DNA of 64,000 nt, taken from contig NZ_FCOJ02000022.1 in NCBI RefSeq assembly GCF_001545035.1, positions 40,049 through 104,048 on the forward strand. Direction: 5' to 3'. Below, one piece after another: positions 54,138 to 63,182 of this stretch. This DNA comes from Caballeronia glebae. GTDB lineage: Bacteria > Pseudomonadota > Gammaproteobacteria > Burkholderiales > Burkholderiaceae. Position numbers and translations under genes: made by a program. Each line of letters opens with the position of its first letter. The first letter of the stretch is position 1. The notes under the pieces are model-generated. The model was not told where the DNA came from and did not search any database. It saw only the letters and a program-made list of their open reading frames with translations.

Positions 54138-54515
54138 ATGGCTGAAGCTGCACGCGCGCTCGATCCGTGGGCGCAAACGATCTTCCGGTTGACGTCCTTG
54201 AGTGACGGCGCGAGCTTCGAAGCGCCGTCGCCGAGGCGTGCTTTCGCGCAAGGCGATGATCGCCGTGTCGCCGTGAAGCTGATCGAGCGTCCGTCCACGA
54301 CGACGGCGACGATCGAATGGCGCGATTCGACGCGCTGTTGCTACGGCGATCAGGTGTGGCGCGCGATGCGGGCGCGCAGCGCTGGTGTGTGCGCGATGAG
54401 CGGTTGTGCGATTAATCCGGGCGATCACGTCTATGCGCCGAATCCGCGTCCCGTTCCGCGCAACGCGGGCGCGATGATTCTGGCATCGGTGCTCGATCAG
54501 GCGACGCCGTTTTGA
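54138..54515 (+). CDS. DUF3331 protein
   Basis: 125 residues; AGGAG eight bases before the ATG. The C-terminal half carries the DUF3331 pattern (TATIEWRDSTRCCYGDQVW, RSGVCAMSGCAINPGDHVY-like segment with two Cys), a Burkholderiaceae-restricted family that resembles a degenerate zinc-ribbon. No signal peptide. It follows the AraC gene, may be co-transcribed with it, and is closed by a terminator. Confidence 0.85.
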   Translation: MAEAARALDPWAQTIFRLTSLSDGASFEAPSPRRAFAQGDDRRVAVKLIERPSTTTATIEWRDSTRCCYGDQVWRAMRARSAGVCAMSGCAINPGDHVYAPNPRPVPRNAGAMILASVLDQATPF

Positions 54516-54537
54516 ATCGCTTTCAATGTCTTGGAAG

Positions 54538-54565
54538 ACACCGCCGGCCAGGCGGTGTTTTGTTA
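54538..54565 (+). terminator. Rho-independent terminator after DUF3331 gene
   Basis: ACACCGCC and GGCGGTGT pair around GGCCA and are followed by TTTTGTT, 23 bases after the stop. Confidence 0.8.
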
Positions 54566-54607
54566 TGCGCGCGGAGGCAGCCGACGTCGCTGCCCCCGAA
54601 TGATCGC

Positions 54608-55597
54608 TTATTCGCCCGCGCGCGCATCGCCCGCGAGCTTGCCGCGAAAGATGTGGTACTGATAGAGGTTGTAGCCGATCATCACCGGAAATACGAGGCC
54701 GATGCCGATGAGCATGAACGCGAGCGTCGTCGAATCGGAGGCGGCTTCGAGAATGCCGAGCTTGCCCGGAATGAAATAGGGGAAGAGGCTGATCGCGAGC
54801 CCCGCGAACGAGATCAGGAAGAGCGCCACCGACGCGCGGAACGGCCCTTTCGAGCTGCCGAGATACAGCGACGCCATGATGAGCGCGAACGCGATGACCG
54901 ATGCAACTCCGAGCGCGATCAGCACATGCATGACGCCCGGCTGCATCCAGCGCGCGTGACCGACCTCGCTCGAAAACCAGGTTGCGAGCGTGAGCAACGC
55001 GGCGGCGGCGACGGTGAACACCGCGCTCAGCAACGAGATTCGCCGCGCCCATTGCTCGACCACGCCCGACGTCTTGTTGACGAGATAAGTCGCGCCCAGC
55101 AGACAGTACCCCGCGACGACGCCGATCGCCGCCACGACGACGAACCCGAGCGCGGCGTTGCCCGGCGCGAGACCCGTGATCAACTTGCCGAGCACGACGC
55201 CTTGCGAAAGCGCCGCGATGAGGCTGCCGAGGCCGAATACCTTGTCCCACAGCGGACCATGATCGACGCTATGACGAAACCCGATCGCCGCGCCGCGCAT
55301 GATGAGTCCCGCGATGAGCGCCATCACCGGCAGATACAGGTTCTCCATCACGAGCGCATAGGCGGCCGGAAACGCGCCGAAAAGCGCGCCGCCGAGCACG
55401 ACGAGCCACGTTTCGTTCGCGTCCCACACATGACCGATCGATTGAACCATGACGTCGCGCTCCGACGATTTGCGGCGAAAGAGCGTGAGAATGCCGATGC
55501 CGAGATCGAAGCCGTCGGTGACGACATAAAAAACCAGCATCAGGCCGATCAGGCCGAACCAGGTTTCGGCGAGCATCGTATGAACTGCGCTATCCAT
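54608..55597 (-). CDS. cioB: Cyanide-insensitive cytochrome bd quinol oxidase subunit II
   Basis: 329 residues, nine membrane helices, the usual length for CydB/CioB. Recognisable family segments: TWFGLIGLMLVFYVVTDGFD, DLGIGILTLFRRKS, GHVWDANETWLVVLGGALFG and FPAAYALVMENLYLPVMALI. It follows cioA by 17 bases. Function: with subunit I, oxidises ubiquinol and reduces oxygen at the inner membrane without pumping protons. No small CydX-like frame is evident downstream. The cyanide-insensitive label follows from the partner subunit's type. Confidence 0.9.
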   Translation of the reverse strand: MDSAVHTMLAETWFGLIGLMLVFYVVTDGFDLGIGILTLFRRKSSERDVMVQSIGHVWDANETWLVVLGGALFGAFPAAYALVMENLYLPVMALIAGLIMRGAAIGFRHSVDHGPLWDKVFGLGSLIAALSQGVVLGKLITGLAPGNAALGFVVVAAIGVVAGYCLLGATYLVNKTSGVVEQWARRISLLSAVFTVAAAALLTLATWFSSEVGHARWMQPGVMHVLIALGVASVIAFALIMASLYLGSSKGPFRASVALFLISFAGLAISLFPYFIPGKLGILEAASDSTTLAFMLIGIGLVFPVMIGYNLYQYHIFRGKLAGDARAGE

Positions 55598-55614
55598 GAG
55601 TTGAGCTCAAGAGT

Positions 55615-57015
55615 TCAATAACGGTCGGTGGTGTTCGTCGCCTTCGCCTGCCCGGCGATATTCGCGGGCGGGACGATGGAGAGATCGGGACCCGCGCGCA
55701 GCCAGCGGCGCGCGAGCGCGAAGAACGTGACCAGCAGCACGACATAGAACGCAACGAACATGGCGATGCTGAGCGACACCGACGAAGCCGGAATCGTCGA
55801 TACGGCGTCGCGCGTGCGCAGCAGACCATAGATCACCCAGGGCTGGCGGCCCACTTCGCGCACGATCCAGCCTGCTTCCACCGCGATATACGGCAACGGA
55901 ATGCAGAGCACCCACGCGAGCAGCAGCTTGCGTTGCGCGAGCAGCGCTTCGAGACTGCCGCGCGTCTTGCGCAACGTATACGCGGTCCAGAACGCGAGCA
56001 ACATGAATGCGAAGCCGATGCCCGCCATCGCTCGGAACGCGTAGTAGAGCAGCGGGATCGCGGGCGGCTGATCTTCGGGCGCGAAGTTGGTGAGGCCCTT
56101 CACCTGCCCATACAGCGAGTGCGTGCCGAGCAAGCTCAACATGCCGGGTATTTCGATCGACCAGTCGTTACGTTGCGCGTCCTTGTCCGGCCACGCGAGC
56201 AGCGACCACGATGCGCTGGTGCCCGGTGCATTCGTCGTCCAGTGACCTTCGATCGCGGCGCCTTTGGCGGGTTGCGTTTCGAATACGCTCCCGCCGCTCG
56301 AATCGCCGAGCCAGATCTGCAAGGGCGCGACGAAAACGAGCACGAGCAACGCGAGACGAAACGAGCGCGCGAAGAACTCGGGATGACGCCTGCGATAGAG
56401 ATTCCACGCGGAAATCCCCGCGATCACGAACATGCCGGTCTCGATCGCCGCGACCCACATGTGCGATACGCCCCACACCATGTCGGGATTGAAGATCGCG
56501 GCGATATAGTCGGTCACGACGATCTTGCCGTCGACCACGGTGTAGCCCGCCGGCGTCTGCATCCACGAGTTCGTGACCATGATCCAGAACGCGGAGAGGC
56601 TGGAGCCGAACGCGACCATCGACGTGGCGAACAGATGCACGCCGCGCGACACGCGTCCCCAGCCGAGCAGCATCACGCCGATGAAGCCCGCTTCGAGCAT
56701 GAAGGCCATCGCGCCTTCGAAGCCGAGAATGTTACCGACGAACTGGCCGCTGTACTGCGCGAAACCCGCCCAGTTGGTGCCGAACTGAAACTCCATCGGA
56801 ATGCCGCTCACGACGCCTACGGCGAAGTTGAGCGCGAGCAGCTTGCTCCAGAAGCGCGCGTGCCGGTAGTACGTGACATCGCCGGTGCGCAGCCACAGCA
56901 CTTCGACGAGCACGAGAAACGCCGACAGGCTGATGGTCAGGATCGGCCAGAGAATATGGAAAATCGCGGTCATCGCAAACTGCGCGCGCGACAGGTCGAG
57001 TACGTTATCAAGCAT
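55615..57015 (-). CDS. cioA: Cyanide-insensitive cytochrome bd quinol oxidase subunit I
   Basis: 466 residues. The heme-ligand His is in FHILWPILTI near residue 20. The quinol loop is short, as in the CIO subfamily, and the GRQPW motif is in VREVGRQPWVIYGLL. Other family segments: NSWMQTPAGYTVVDGKIVV and FMLEAGFIGVMLLGWGR. The first eight bases lie inside the end of the upstream FdhF/YdeP-type gene, which makes translational coupling likely. Role: terminal oxidase resistant to cyanide and active at low oxygen. Confidence 0.92.
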   Translation of the reverse strand: MLDNVLDLSRAQFAMTAIFHILWPILTISLSAFLVLVEVLWLRTGDVTYYRHARFWSKLLALNFAVGVVSGIPMEFQFGTNWAGFAQYSGQFVGNILGFEGAMAFMLEAGFIGVMLLGWGRVSRGVHLFATSMVAFGSSLSAFWIMVTNSWMQTPAGYTVVDGKIVVTDYIAAIFNPDMVWGVSHMWVAAIETGMFVIAGISAWNLYRRRHPEFFARSFRLALLVLVFVAPLQIWLGDSSGGSVFETQPAKGAAIEGHWTTNAPGTSASWSLLAWPDKDAQRNDWSIEIPGMLSLLGTHSLYGQVKGLTNFAPEDQPPAIPLLYYAFRAMAGIGFAFMLLAFWTAYTLRKTRGSLEALLAQRKLLLAWVLCIPLPYIAVEAGWIVREVGRQPWVIYGLLRTRDAVSTIPASSVSLSIAMFVAFYVVLLVTFFALARRWLRAGPDLSIVPPANIAGQAKATNTTDRY

Positions 57016-59335
57016 GGTTCTCGGATCCGGATTGAAGCTCGGTGGCGGACGAAGCGGCGGTCGCCACGATTCTTACCGGCACGGACTTGTACGACGGCGT
57101 GCGGCTTTGCGGGTCGAACGCGTAAAGCGGTACGAGCGGATTCACTTCCGGGTAGTACGCACCGCAGCAGCCGTCGGGCAGCGAGTATTCGACGACCTTG
57201 AAGTTGCGGATCACGCGCTCGATACCGTCATCGGCGATCGTGAAGATATCGACCCTGTCGTCCGCCTGCAGCTTGCGATTCTTCAGCTCGCGCGGATTCA
57301 TGAAGATCACGTCGCGCTGGCCGAACACGCCGCGATAGCGATCCGAATGTGAATAGAGCGTGGTGTTGTATTGATCGTGGCTGCGCATCGTCGTGAGCGA
57401 GAGCGCATCGGGATCGTCCCGCGCGGGGTCTTCGCCGAGTCCGTCGAACACGAGGAAGTTGGCGCGGCCGGTGCTCGTATCCCACACGCGTTCGCGCGCG
57501 GCAGAGCTCAGATGAAAGCCGCCCGGCACGCGAATGCGCGTGTTGTACGCCTGAAAAATCGGGAACACGACCTCGATCGCATCGCGAATGCGGTCGTAGC
57601 TCGCGACGAGATGTTCCCATGACACGCGCGACTTCGCCCCGAGCGTCGCGCGCGCGATGCCCGCGACGATGGCCGTCTCGCTCATCAGATGCGGCGATGC
57701 GGGCTCGTTGCGTCCGGCGGATGCATGCACCATCGACATCGCGTCCTCGACGGTGATCGATTGCGGGCCGTCCGCCTGAACATCGATTTCGGTGCGCGCG
57801 AGGCACGGCAGAATCAGCGCGTGCTGGCCATGCACGAGATGACTGCGGTTCAGCTTCGTCGAGATATGTACGGTGAGATCGAGCATGCGTATCGCGTCCT
57901 GCGTGCGCGCCCAGTCGGGAATCGCGGCCGCGAAGTTGCCGCCGAGCGCCATGAACACTTTCGCTTCGCCGCGCACCATCGCTTCGAGCGCGGCGACCAC
58001 GTCGTTGCCGTGCTTCGCGGGCGGCGTGAACCCGAACGCGCGCTCGATGCCCGCGATGAGTTGCGCGTTCGGCTTCTCCGTGATGCCGACCGTGCGGTTG
58101 CCCTGCACGTTCGAATGTCCGCGCACCGGGCAAATGCCCGCGCCCGGCCGTCCGACATTGCCGCGCAGCAGTGCGAGATTCGCGATCTGCTGCACCGCTT
58201 CCGTACCGCGACGATGCTGCGTGATGCCCATGCCGTACACGAGAATCGCGTTGTCGGCGCGCATGTAGATGTTCGCGGCGTTGGTGATCGCGTCGCGCGT
58301 AAGGCCGGATCGACCCTCGATCGCATCCCAGGCGGCCGCGCGCACATCGGCGACGAGCGCGTCGATGCCGTGCGTATGGCCTTTGATGAACTCGATGTCG
58401 AGCACGCGCGGTGCGTCGGCGGCGATGGCCGCATCGTCGGCTTCGACGATCGCCTTCATCATGCCCTTGAGCACGGCCACGTCGCCGCCCACGCGCACCT
58501 GATAGAGAAACGAGCTGATGTTCGTGGAACCGAGCGTCGCCATTTCGATCGGATCTTGCGGCGATGCGAAACGTTCCAGTGCGCGCTCGCGAAACGGATT
58601 GAACGAGACGATCTTCGCGCCGCGCCGCGACGCCGAACGCAGGTCGCTCATCATGCGCGGGCTGTTGGTGCCGGGATTTTGGCCGAAGATGAAGATCGCG
58701 TCCGCGTGCTCGAAGTCTTCCAGCAAGACCGTTCCCTTGCCGACGCCGATCGATTGCGGCAGGCCCACGCTCGTCGCTTCGTGACACATGTTCGAGCAAT
58801 CGGGAAAGTTGTTGCTGCCGAACTCGCGCACGAAGAGCTGATACAGGAACGCGGCTTCGTTGGATGCGCGCCCCGACGTATAGAAGTTCGCCTGATCGGG
58901 ATGATCGAGCGCATTCAGACGATCCCCGACGAGCGCGAACGCGTCGTCCCAATCGATCGGCACGTAGCGGTCGGAGCCAGCTTCATACACCATCGGATGC
59001 GTGAGGCGGCCCACCATTTCGAGGTCATAGTCGTTCCACGAAGCAAGCTCGGACACGGTGTGCTGCGCGAAGAACTCGGGTGTGCAGCGTAGCGTCGTCG
59101 CTTCCCATGCAACGGCCTTCGCGCCGTTCTCGCAGAATTCGAACGGTGACGGGTGCTTCGGGTCGGGCCAGCCGCAGCCGGGACAATCGAAGCCTTGCGG
59201 CTGGTTCATGTGCAGAAGCGTCTGCGCGCCGGACACGGCAACGCCCTGAATCTCCAGCGCTTCGCCCACGGCCTTCAGCGCGTCCCAGCCGCCGGCGGGG
59301 TTGCTGTAGATTCGTATTTCCTTCTTTTCGCTCAT
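57008..59335 (-). CDS. FdhF/YdeP-family molybdopterin-dependent oxidoreductase
   Basis: 775 residues from the ATG at 59335 (AAGGAA upstream); the frame is open to 59881 but the extra Arg-rich residues are not family-like. The N-terminal region has a [4Fe-4S]-type cluster set (DCPGCGWPDP...FEFCENG). The molybdopterin domains follow (NFYTSGRASNEAAFLYQLFV, CSNMCHEATSVGLPQSIGVG, IFIFGQNPGTNSPRMMSDLR, GNVGRPGAGICPVRGHSNVQ). A C-terminal MopB-CT domain contains MRSHDQYNTTLYSHSDRYRG. Formate dehydrogenase activity is not assured; E. coli YdeP relatives are linked to acid or stress resistance. Overlap with cioA suggests electrons may go to quinol and then to CioAB. Confidence 0.9.
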   Translation of the reverse strand: MSEKKEIRIYSNPAGGWDALKAVGEALEIQGVAVSGAQTLLHMNQPQGFDCPGCGWPDPKHPSPFEFCENGAKAVAWEATTLRCTPEFFAQHTVSELASWNDYDLEMVGRLTHPMVYEAGSDRYVPIDWDDAFALVGDRLNALDHPDQANFYTSGRASNEAAFLYQLFVREFGSNNFPDCSNMCHEATSVGLPQSIGVGKGTVLLEDFEHADAIFIFGQNPGTNSPRMMSDLRSASRRGAKIVSFNPFRERALERFASPQDPIEMATLGSTNISSFLYQVRVGGDVAVLKGMMKAIVEADDAAIAADAPRVLDIEFIKGHTHGIDALVADVRAAAWDAIEGRSGLTRDAITNAANIYMRADNAILVYGMGITQHRRGTEAVQQIANLALLRGNVGRPGAGICPVRGHSNVQGNRTVGITEKPNAQLIAGIERAFGFTPPAKHGNDVVAALEAMVRGEAKVFMALGGNFAAAIPDWARTQDAIRMLDLTVHISTKLNRSHLVHGQHALILPCLARTEIDVQADGPQSITVEDAMSMVHASAGRNEPASPHLMSETAIVAGIARATLGAKSRVSWEHLVASYDRIRDAIEVVFPIFQAYNTRIRVPGGFHLSSAARERVWDTSTGRANFLVFDGLGEDPARDDPDALSLTTMRSHDQYNTTLYSHSDRYRGVFGQRDVIFMNPRELKNRKLQADDRVDIFTIADDGIERVIRNFKVVEYSLPDGCCGAYYPEVNPLVPLYAFDPQSRTPSYKSVPVRIVATAASSATELQSGSENHA

Positions 59336-59722
59336 TTCCTTCGCCTTGCAAACAATGCAGATCGTTGAGTATTTGGTGTGTGCGTCGACGGTGATGATCG
59401 TCGTTCGGCGCGCGTGGGCCTTGCGTAAATGCGCGCCTCGTTTGCGATGCGCACGAACGCGCGCGTGCGTCATCCGCCCACGAGCGGCATGGGGACATGC
59501 GCACTTTCGGATAGCGCTTGCCGCGTGCATCGCGCCAAGCGTTTCGGGATGGCGATCGTCGCGTTGCGTCCAGCGCATGCGCTCGAGGGCGTGGCGAGCG
59601 TGGCGAAGAAGACGCTCGTATAGCTGTGCGTCGACGCAGACGCGCGCCCGCGCGCCCGCGCGCAAAACGGCTGCGACGTGCGCGACACGACGCCCACGCG
59701 CGCTCGACCATTCGCGAATAGA
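59336..59722. other. Long leader region upstream of the fdh-cioAB operon
   Basis: About 390 bases with no gene I can support. If transcription starts just left of the palindrome at 59723-59742, this would be a 5' untranslated leader of roughly 370 bases. Confidence 0.4.
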
Positions 59723-59742
59723 TAGTTGACGGATGTCAACTA
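59723..59742 (-). promoter_or_regulatory. Perfect palindrome over a -35 box (MarR-type operator candidate)
   Basis: TAGTTGAC-GGAT-GTCAACTA on the plus strand is a perfect 8-4-8 palindrome. On the minus strand it contains TTGACA, a consensus -35, with TATCTATTCG shortly after as a possible -10, directed towards the fdh-cioAB operon. TTGAC...GTCAA dyads are typical of MarR-family operators. No MarR gene is visible nearby. Confidence 0.6.
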
Positions 59743-59883
59743 TGATTCGTCGGGTTCGAACGCGAAGCGCCGTTTCAGCGGCGCGAGAATCGGGTCGGAA
59801 GCAACGGCCTGACCGCGACGCCACGCATGCGCGGCGCCGATATCCATGTCTTCGATGAGGCGCAAATCCGCCGGCCGGCAATA

Positions 59884-60190
59884 TTAATGCCGAGCAAGCG
59901 GCAGAATCTGCGACGAGTTGACGCTGATCTCTATCGCAATATTGATCTTGAGCGGGAGAAAACCTGCAGCGATGGCCGCGTCGTCGATTGCGTCGAGGCT
60001 CACGGTGACGCGCCCGACTCTCGCTTGCTTCAATGCATGCGCGTTAGGCGCGAGAAGCGAGCCGTTGTTGGTCGGCGCGATATCGGCGTGCGGCGTCGCG
60101 AGCCGCCGTATTAAGGTCTCGATGCCCTCGCGCAAAAGCGGCTCCTCACCCGTCAGACGAATTTTCACAACGTCGAGTTGCGCCGCGACA
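59884..60190 (-). pseudogene. moaA: Internal moaA (GTP 3',8-cyclase) fragment
   Basis: The minus frame reads [20 protein letters not shown], then [30 protein letters not shown] and [11 protein letters not shown]...[12 protein letters not shown]. These correspond in order to the middle of MoaA (LTGGEPxLR, TTNGxxL, AGLxRVxVSLD, AGFxxxKxNxVxxxGVND). The cluster-binding CxxxCxxC N-terminus and the C-terminal cluster domain are missing, about 25 residues are deleted after SLDAIDD, and LTGGEP has become LTGEEP. It cannot be active. It is fused in frame behind a PP2C fragment. Confidence 0.75.
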
Positions 60191-60324
60191 TCGCCGCCGC
60201 CATGTCCGGGCGCGCCATCGGCGACGATCCCCGCGATGAGCCGCCGATGTTCCACGAGCACGAGCCGGTCGTCGTTGCTGCTGCGTGCGCCAGGATCGGC
60301 GGAGCGGGCGAGATCGAATCGCAT
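60190..60324 (-). pseudogene. N-terminal fragment of a PP2C-type Ser/Thr phosphatase
   Basis: From the ATG at 60324 the frame reads [19 protein letters not shown], then [20 protein letters not shown] and HGGGDVAA. This is the start of bacterial PP2C phosphatases ('GxxRxxNEDxxL...VADGMGGHxxGDxAS'). Only the first two metal-site motifs are present; the remaining ~180 residues are replaced by moaA sequence. NED has become NDD and GMGGH has become GAPGHGG. Confidence 0.6.
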
Positions 60325-60344
60325 GGGGCTACCTTCGAGGCTTG

Positions 60345-60956
60345 TCATGGCTGGCGCACATCGGATGAGCGACGCGCAGGGCTTTCTGCGCGGGCTACGC
60401 GATCAGGACGAACGTGCGTCCGCATTTTTGAAACGAGTTCCTCGTGCATGCCCTGCGTCAACGTCGCGATTTGCTCGGCGAGTTCGCGCGTGAGCGCCGT
60501 TAGCTCCGTGTTCTGCCGCAACAGCGCCTCGATCTGCGCGGCCTGATGCGCAAGCGCCTTGTCGCGCCGTTTCGCCGCGAGCGCGAGCGCTTCGCGATGC
60601 CGCGCGTCCGCGTCTGAAAACGCCTTGTCGCGATCGGCTTGCCGCGTTTGCGCGAGGAGAATCATCGGCGCGGCATAAGCGGACTGAAGACTGAAAGCGA
60701 GGTTCAGCAACACGAACGGATAAGGATCGAAGCGCATAAGATGCGCGACATTCAATCCGATCCACGCGAACACGATCAAGGTCTGCGCGATGAGAAACGT
60801 CGGCGTGCCGAAGAAGCGTGCGAAGGACTCGGCCTTCAACGCGAACCAGTCGTTGCCGAATGCGCTCGTCAGATGAAGATACGGCAATTGAAAACGCAGA
60901 TGATCGAATTTTGATTCGTTATCCGAAGAACCGGTTTCGTCCTGATCGACTTTCAT
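60345..60956 (-). CDS. DUF1003 membrane protein
   Basis: 203 residues from the ATG at 60956, chosen as the nearest ATG to the domain; the frame extends to 61220 and no start has a good ribosome site. Two membrane helices of the DUF1003 type ([20 protein letters not shown] and [20 protein letters not shown]) are followed by the family motif [13 protein letters not shown]. The C-terminal third is a long coiled coil ([20 protein letters not shown]). Family function unknown; some members are linked to divalent metal or cell-envelope stress. Confidence 0.85.
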   Translation of the reverse strand: MKVDQDETGSSDNESKFDHLRFQLPYLHLTSAFGNDWFALKAESFARFFGTPTFLIAQTLIVFAWIGLNVAHLMRFDPYPFVLLNLAFSLQSAYAAPMILLAQTRQADRDKAFSDADARHREALALAAKRRDKALAHQAAQIEALLRQNTELTALTRELAEQIATLTQGMHEELVSKMRTHVRPDRVARAESPARRSSDVRQP

Positions 60957-61238
60957 GATGGCGATGAAGAGAGTGGAAACATCTTCATCGGACTCTACGT
61001 TCTCGCGCGCACGAAGCGTTTGAAAAAAAGCACGCATCGATATCGCGCGGCACGGCGCAAAGCTTGCGAATCGATTCATCGTGCATACGCTAAAACATCG
61101 GTTGCATCGAAAAGAGCCGGCTTCGATCGCCATGAATACTCCTTCCATACGCGACACATTCGCCGCGTTATGCGCCGCGCCGCACATCGATCGCATGAGC
61201 GACGCCGCCTGATCCCGCATCTCGAAGGAGTCTTATTC

Positions 61239-62060
61239 ATGGCCACATTCACGCTGAAAGACGGAACCGAACTTTTCTACAAGGACTGGGGTTCGGGCGA
61301 GCCCGTCGTTTTCTCGCACGGCTGGCCGCTCAACGCGGACGCGTGGGATTCGCAAATGATGTATCTCGCGGGGCAAGGTTATCGCGTGATCGCGCACGAC
61401 CGGCGCGGTCACGGGCGTTCGGCCCAACCGTGGCACGGCAACGACATGAGCCGCTATGCGGACGATCTCGCCGAACTCGTCGATCATCTCGACGTGAAGG
61501 ATGCCGTGTTCATCGGCCATTCGACGGGCGGCGGTGAAGTCGCGCGTTATATCGGCCGTCATGGCACGAAGCGCGTGAAGAAGGCCGTGCTGATTTCGGC
61601 CGTGCCGCCGCTGATGCTCAAGACCGAAGCGAATCCGGGCGGTCTGCCGCTCTCCATATTCGACGAGATTCGCCGTGGCGTCATCGACAATCGCTCGCAG
61701 TTCTTCAGGGATCTCGCGACGCCGTTCTTCGGCTTTAATCGCGAAGGCGCGAAGGTCTCGCAAGGTACGATCGACTGGTTCTGGCTCGCCGGCATGCAAT
61801 GCTCGATCAAGAGCGCGTATGACTGCATCAAGGCCTTCTCGGAAACGGAGTTCACCGATGACCTGAAGACGATGACAGTGCCGACACTCGTGCTGCAAGG
61901 CGACGCCGATCAGATCGTGCCGATCGACGATTCCGGAAAGCTCTCCGCGAAGATCGTTCCCGATGGCTCGCTCACGATCGTTCCCGGCGCGCCGCACGGT
62001 CTGTGCACGACGCACGCCGACATCGTCAACGAGAACCTGCTTGCGTTTATCCGCAAGTGA
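61239..62060 (+). CDS. Alpha/beta hydrolase (arylesterase / non-heme chloroperoxidase type)
   Basis: 273 residues; AAGGAG eight bases before the ATG at 61239. Very typical of the family: [40 protein letters not shown], the nucleophile Ser in [14 protein letters not shown], Asp in [13 protein letters not shown] and His in [12 protein letters not shown]. Reaction: ester hydrolysis; perhydrolase (haloperoxidase-like) side activity is known for the family. It is followed 11 bases later by the DUF1348 gene in the same operon. Confidence 0.93.
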   Translation: MATFTLKDGTELFYKDWGSGEPVVFSHGWPLNADAWDSQMMYLAGQGYRVIAHDRRGHGRSAQPWHGNDMSRYADDLAELVDHLDVKDAVFIGHSTGGGEVARYIGRHGTKRVKKAVLISAVPPLMLKTEANPGGLPLSIFDEIRRGVIDNRSQFFRDLATPFFGFNREGAKVSQGTIDWFWLAGMQCSIKSAYDCIKAFSETEFTDDLKTMTVPTLVLQGDADQIVPIDDSGKLSAKIVPDGSLTIVPGAPHGLCTTHADIVNENLLAFIRK

Positions 62061-62071
62061 AGGAGCGAGCC

Positions 62072-62437
62072 ATGGTCAACACTTCGGAGATTCGTGCGCC
62101 GCTTCCTCCGTTCTCGCGCGAGACGGCGATCGTGAAAGTGCGCGCGTTTCTCGATCGAAAGTGGAGCAGGGAGTTCGACTATCGGCTCATCAAGGAGCTT
62201 TGGGCGTTCGGCGGAAATCGTATCGCCGTGCGCTTCGCCTATGAATGGCGCGACGACGCGGGAAACTGGTTTCGTTCCTATGGCAACGAGAACTGGGAGT
62301 TCGGTCTCGACGGGCTGATGAAGCATCGTCACGCGAGCATCAACGACTTGCCGATTGGCGAGAGCGAGCGCAAGTTCCACTGGCCGCTCGGCCGAAGACC
62401 GGACGATCATCCGGGCTTGAGTGAACTCGGGCTTTGA
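62072..62437 (+). CDS. DUF1348 / NTF2-like protein
   Basis: 121 residues; AGGAG six bases before the ATG. Domain motifs: [60 protein letters not shown] and a basic C-terminus with [10 protein letters not shown]. This matches the DUF1348 branch of the NTF2-like superfamily. It is commonly encoded beside alpha/beta hydrolases; its function is unknown. The operon is closed by a terminator. Confidence 0.9.
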   Translation: MVNTSEIRAPLPPFSRETAIVKVRAFLDRKWSREFDYRLIKELWAFGGNRIAVRFAYEWRDDAGNWFRSYGNENWEFGLDGLMKHRHASINDLPIGESERKFHWPLGRRPDDHPGLSELGL

Positions 62438-62452
62438 TGTGGTTGAAAGATA

Positions 62453-62484
62453 CGCTGCGCGCTTCGCCGTGCAGCGATTCTTTT
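62453..62484 (+). terminator. Rho-independent terminator of the hydrolase-DUF1348 operon
   Basis: CGCTGCGCG pairs with CGTGCAGCG (one G-T pair) around six bases and is followed by ATTCTTTT. Confidence 0.7.
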
Positions 62485-62579
62485 AACCGATGGGCAGCCC
62501 GATGACGCTGTTCGATGCGCAATCGCGTCGAAGGTATCAGCGCGATCGACATGCAGACGGGCTGGCGTGAATGCGTCGC

Positions 62580-63182
62580 TTACGGCGCGAGCCAGCCACG
62601 CCGAATCGGCCACGACGCCAGCTTGCGATAGAGCGCGATCAACGTGCGCATCAATGCGTCTCCGGCACGCGCCCAGAGCGGTGCGACGAGCATATGCGCC
62701 ACGCACGCGACGCCCGCCGCGCCCAATATATCGAGTGGAAAATGCACGCCGACGCGCACCCGCGCCCACGCGACCGCGACACCCGCGAGCGCGACGAGCA
62801 AGCCACAACGCCAAAGCCCCGCGACGAGGAACGTCAACGCGACGCTTGCAAACAACGTCCCGTGATCGCTCGGAAACGACGAGTCCGGCGCATGCTCGAT
62901 GAACGTATGGCCAAGTCCGATCATGAACGGCCTCGGATGCATCCAGATCATGCCGATCAACTGATTGATCCCGAGCGCGAGAAACGCGACGCAACACGCG
63001 CGCACCGCCGCGTCACGTTGATGGCGATTGCCGAAGAGCCACAGCAACGCGAGCAACGCGGGAATCAGATAGAGCAAGTCATTGGCGATGGCGACCGCGA
63101 CGTCGATTTGCCATAGCGGTGTGGCGGGTCTCGCGTTGATCGAGAGGAACCACGTTTGATTGAGCGCTTCGAGTGAATTCAT
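62580..63182 (-). CDS. PAP2-family phosphatase (BcrC-like undecaprenyl-diphosphatase)
   Basis: 200 residues with five or six membrane helices. Phosphatase motifs are intact: WMHPRPFMIG for the first, SSFPSDHGTLFASVALTF for PSGH-like (with Asp instead of Gly) and RVRVGVHFPLDILGA for the third. Such proteins in the BcrC subgroup dephosphorylate undecaprenyl diphosphate in the inner membrane. Single gene. Confidence 0.88.
   Translation of the reverse strand: MNSLEALNQTWFLSINARPATPLWQIDVAVAIANDLLYLIPALLALLWLFGNRHQRDAAVRACCVAFLALGINQLIGMIWMHPRPFMIGLGHTFIEHAPDSSFPSDHGTLFASVALTFLVAGLWRCGLLVALAGVAVAWARVRVGVHFPLDILGAAGVACVAHMLVAPLWARAGDALMRTLIALYRKLASWPIRRGWLAP

Noticed and set aside
59740..59861. 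Minus-strand stretch of about 40 codons with a protein-like composition, ending at the palindrome
   Set aside because: Too short, a stop codon just upstream, no ribosome site and no recognised family; possibly another gene scar but not supportable.
59884..60348. 154-codon frame considered as a real hypothetical gene
   Set aside because: Its two halves match different protein families, each truncated and mutated at key residues, so it was split into two pseudogene fragments.
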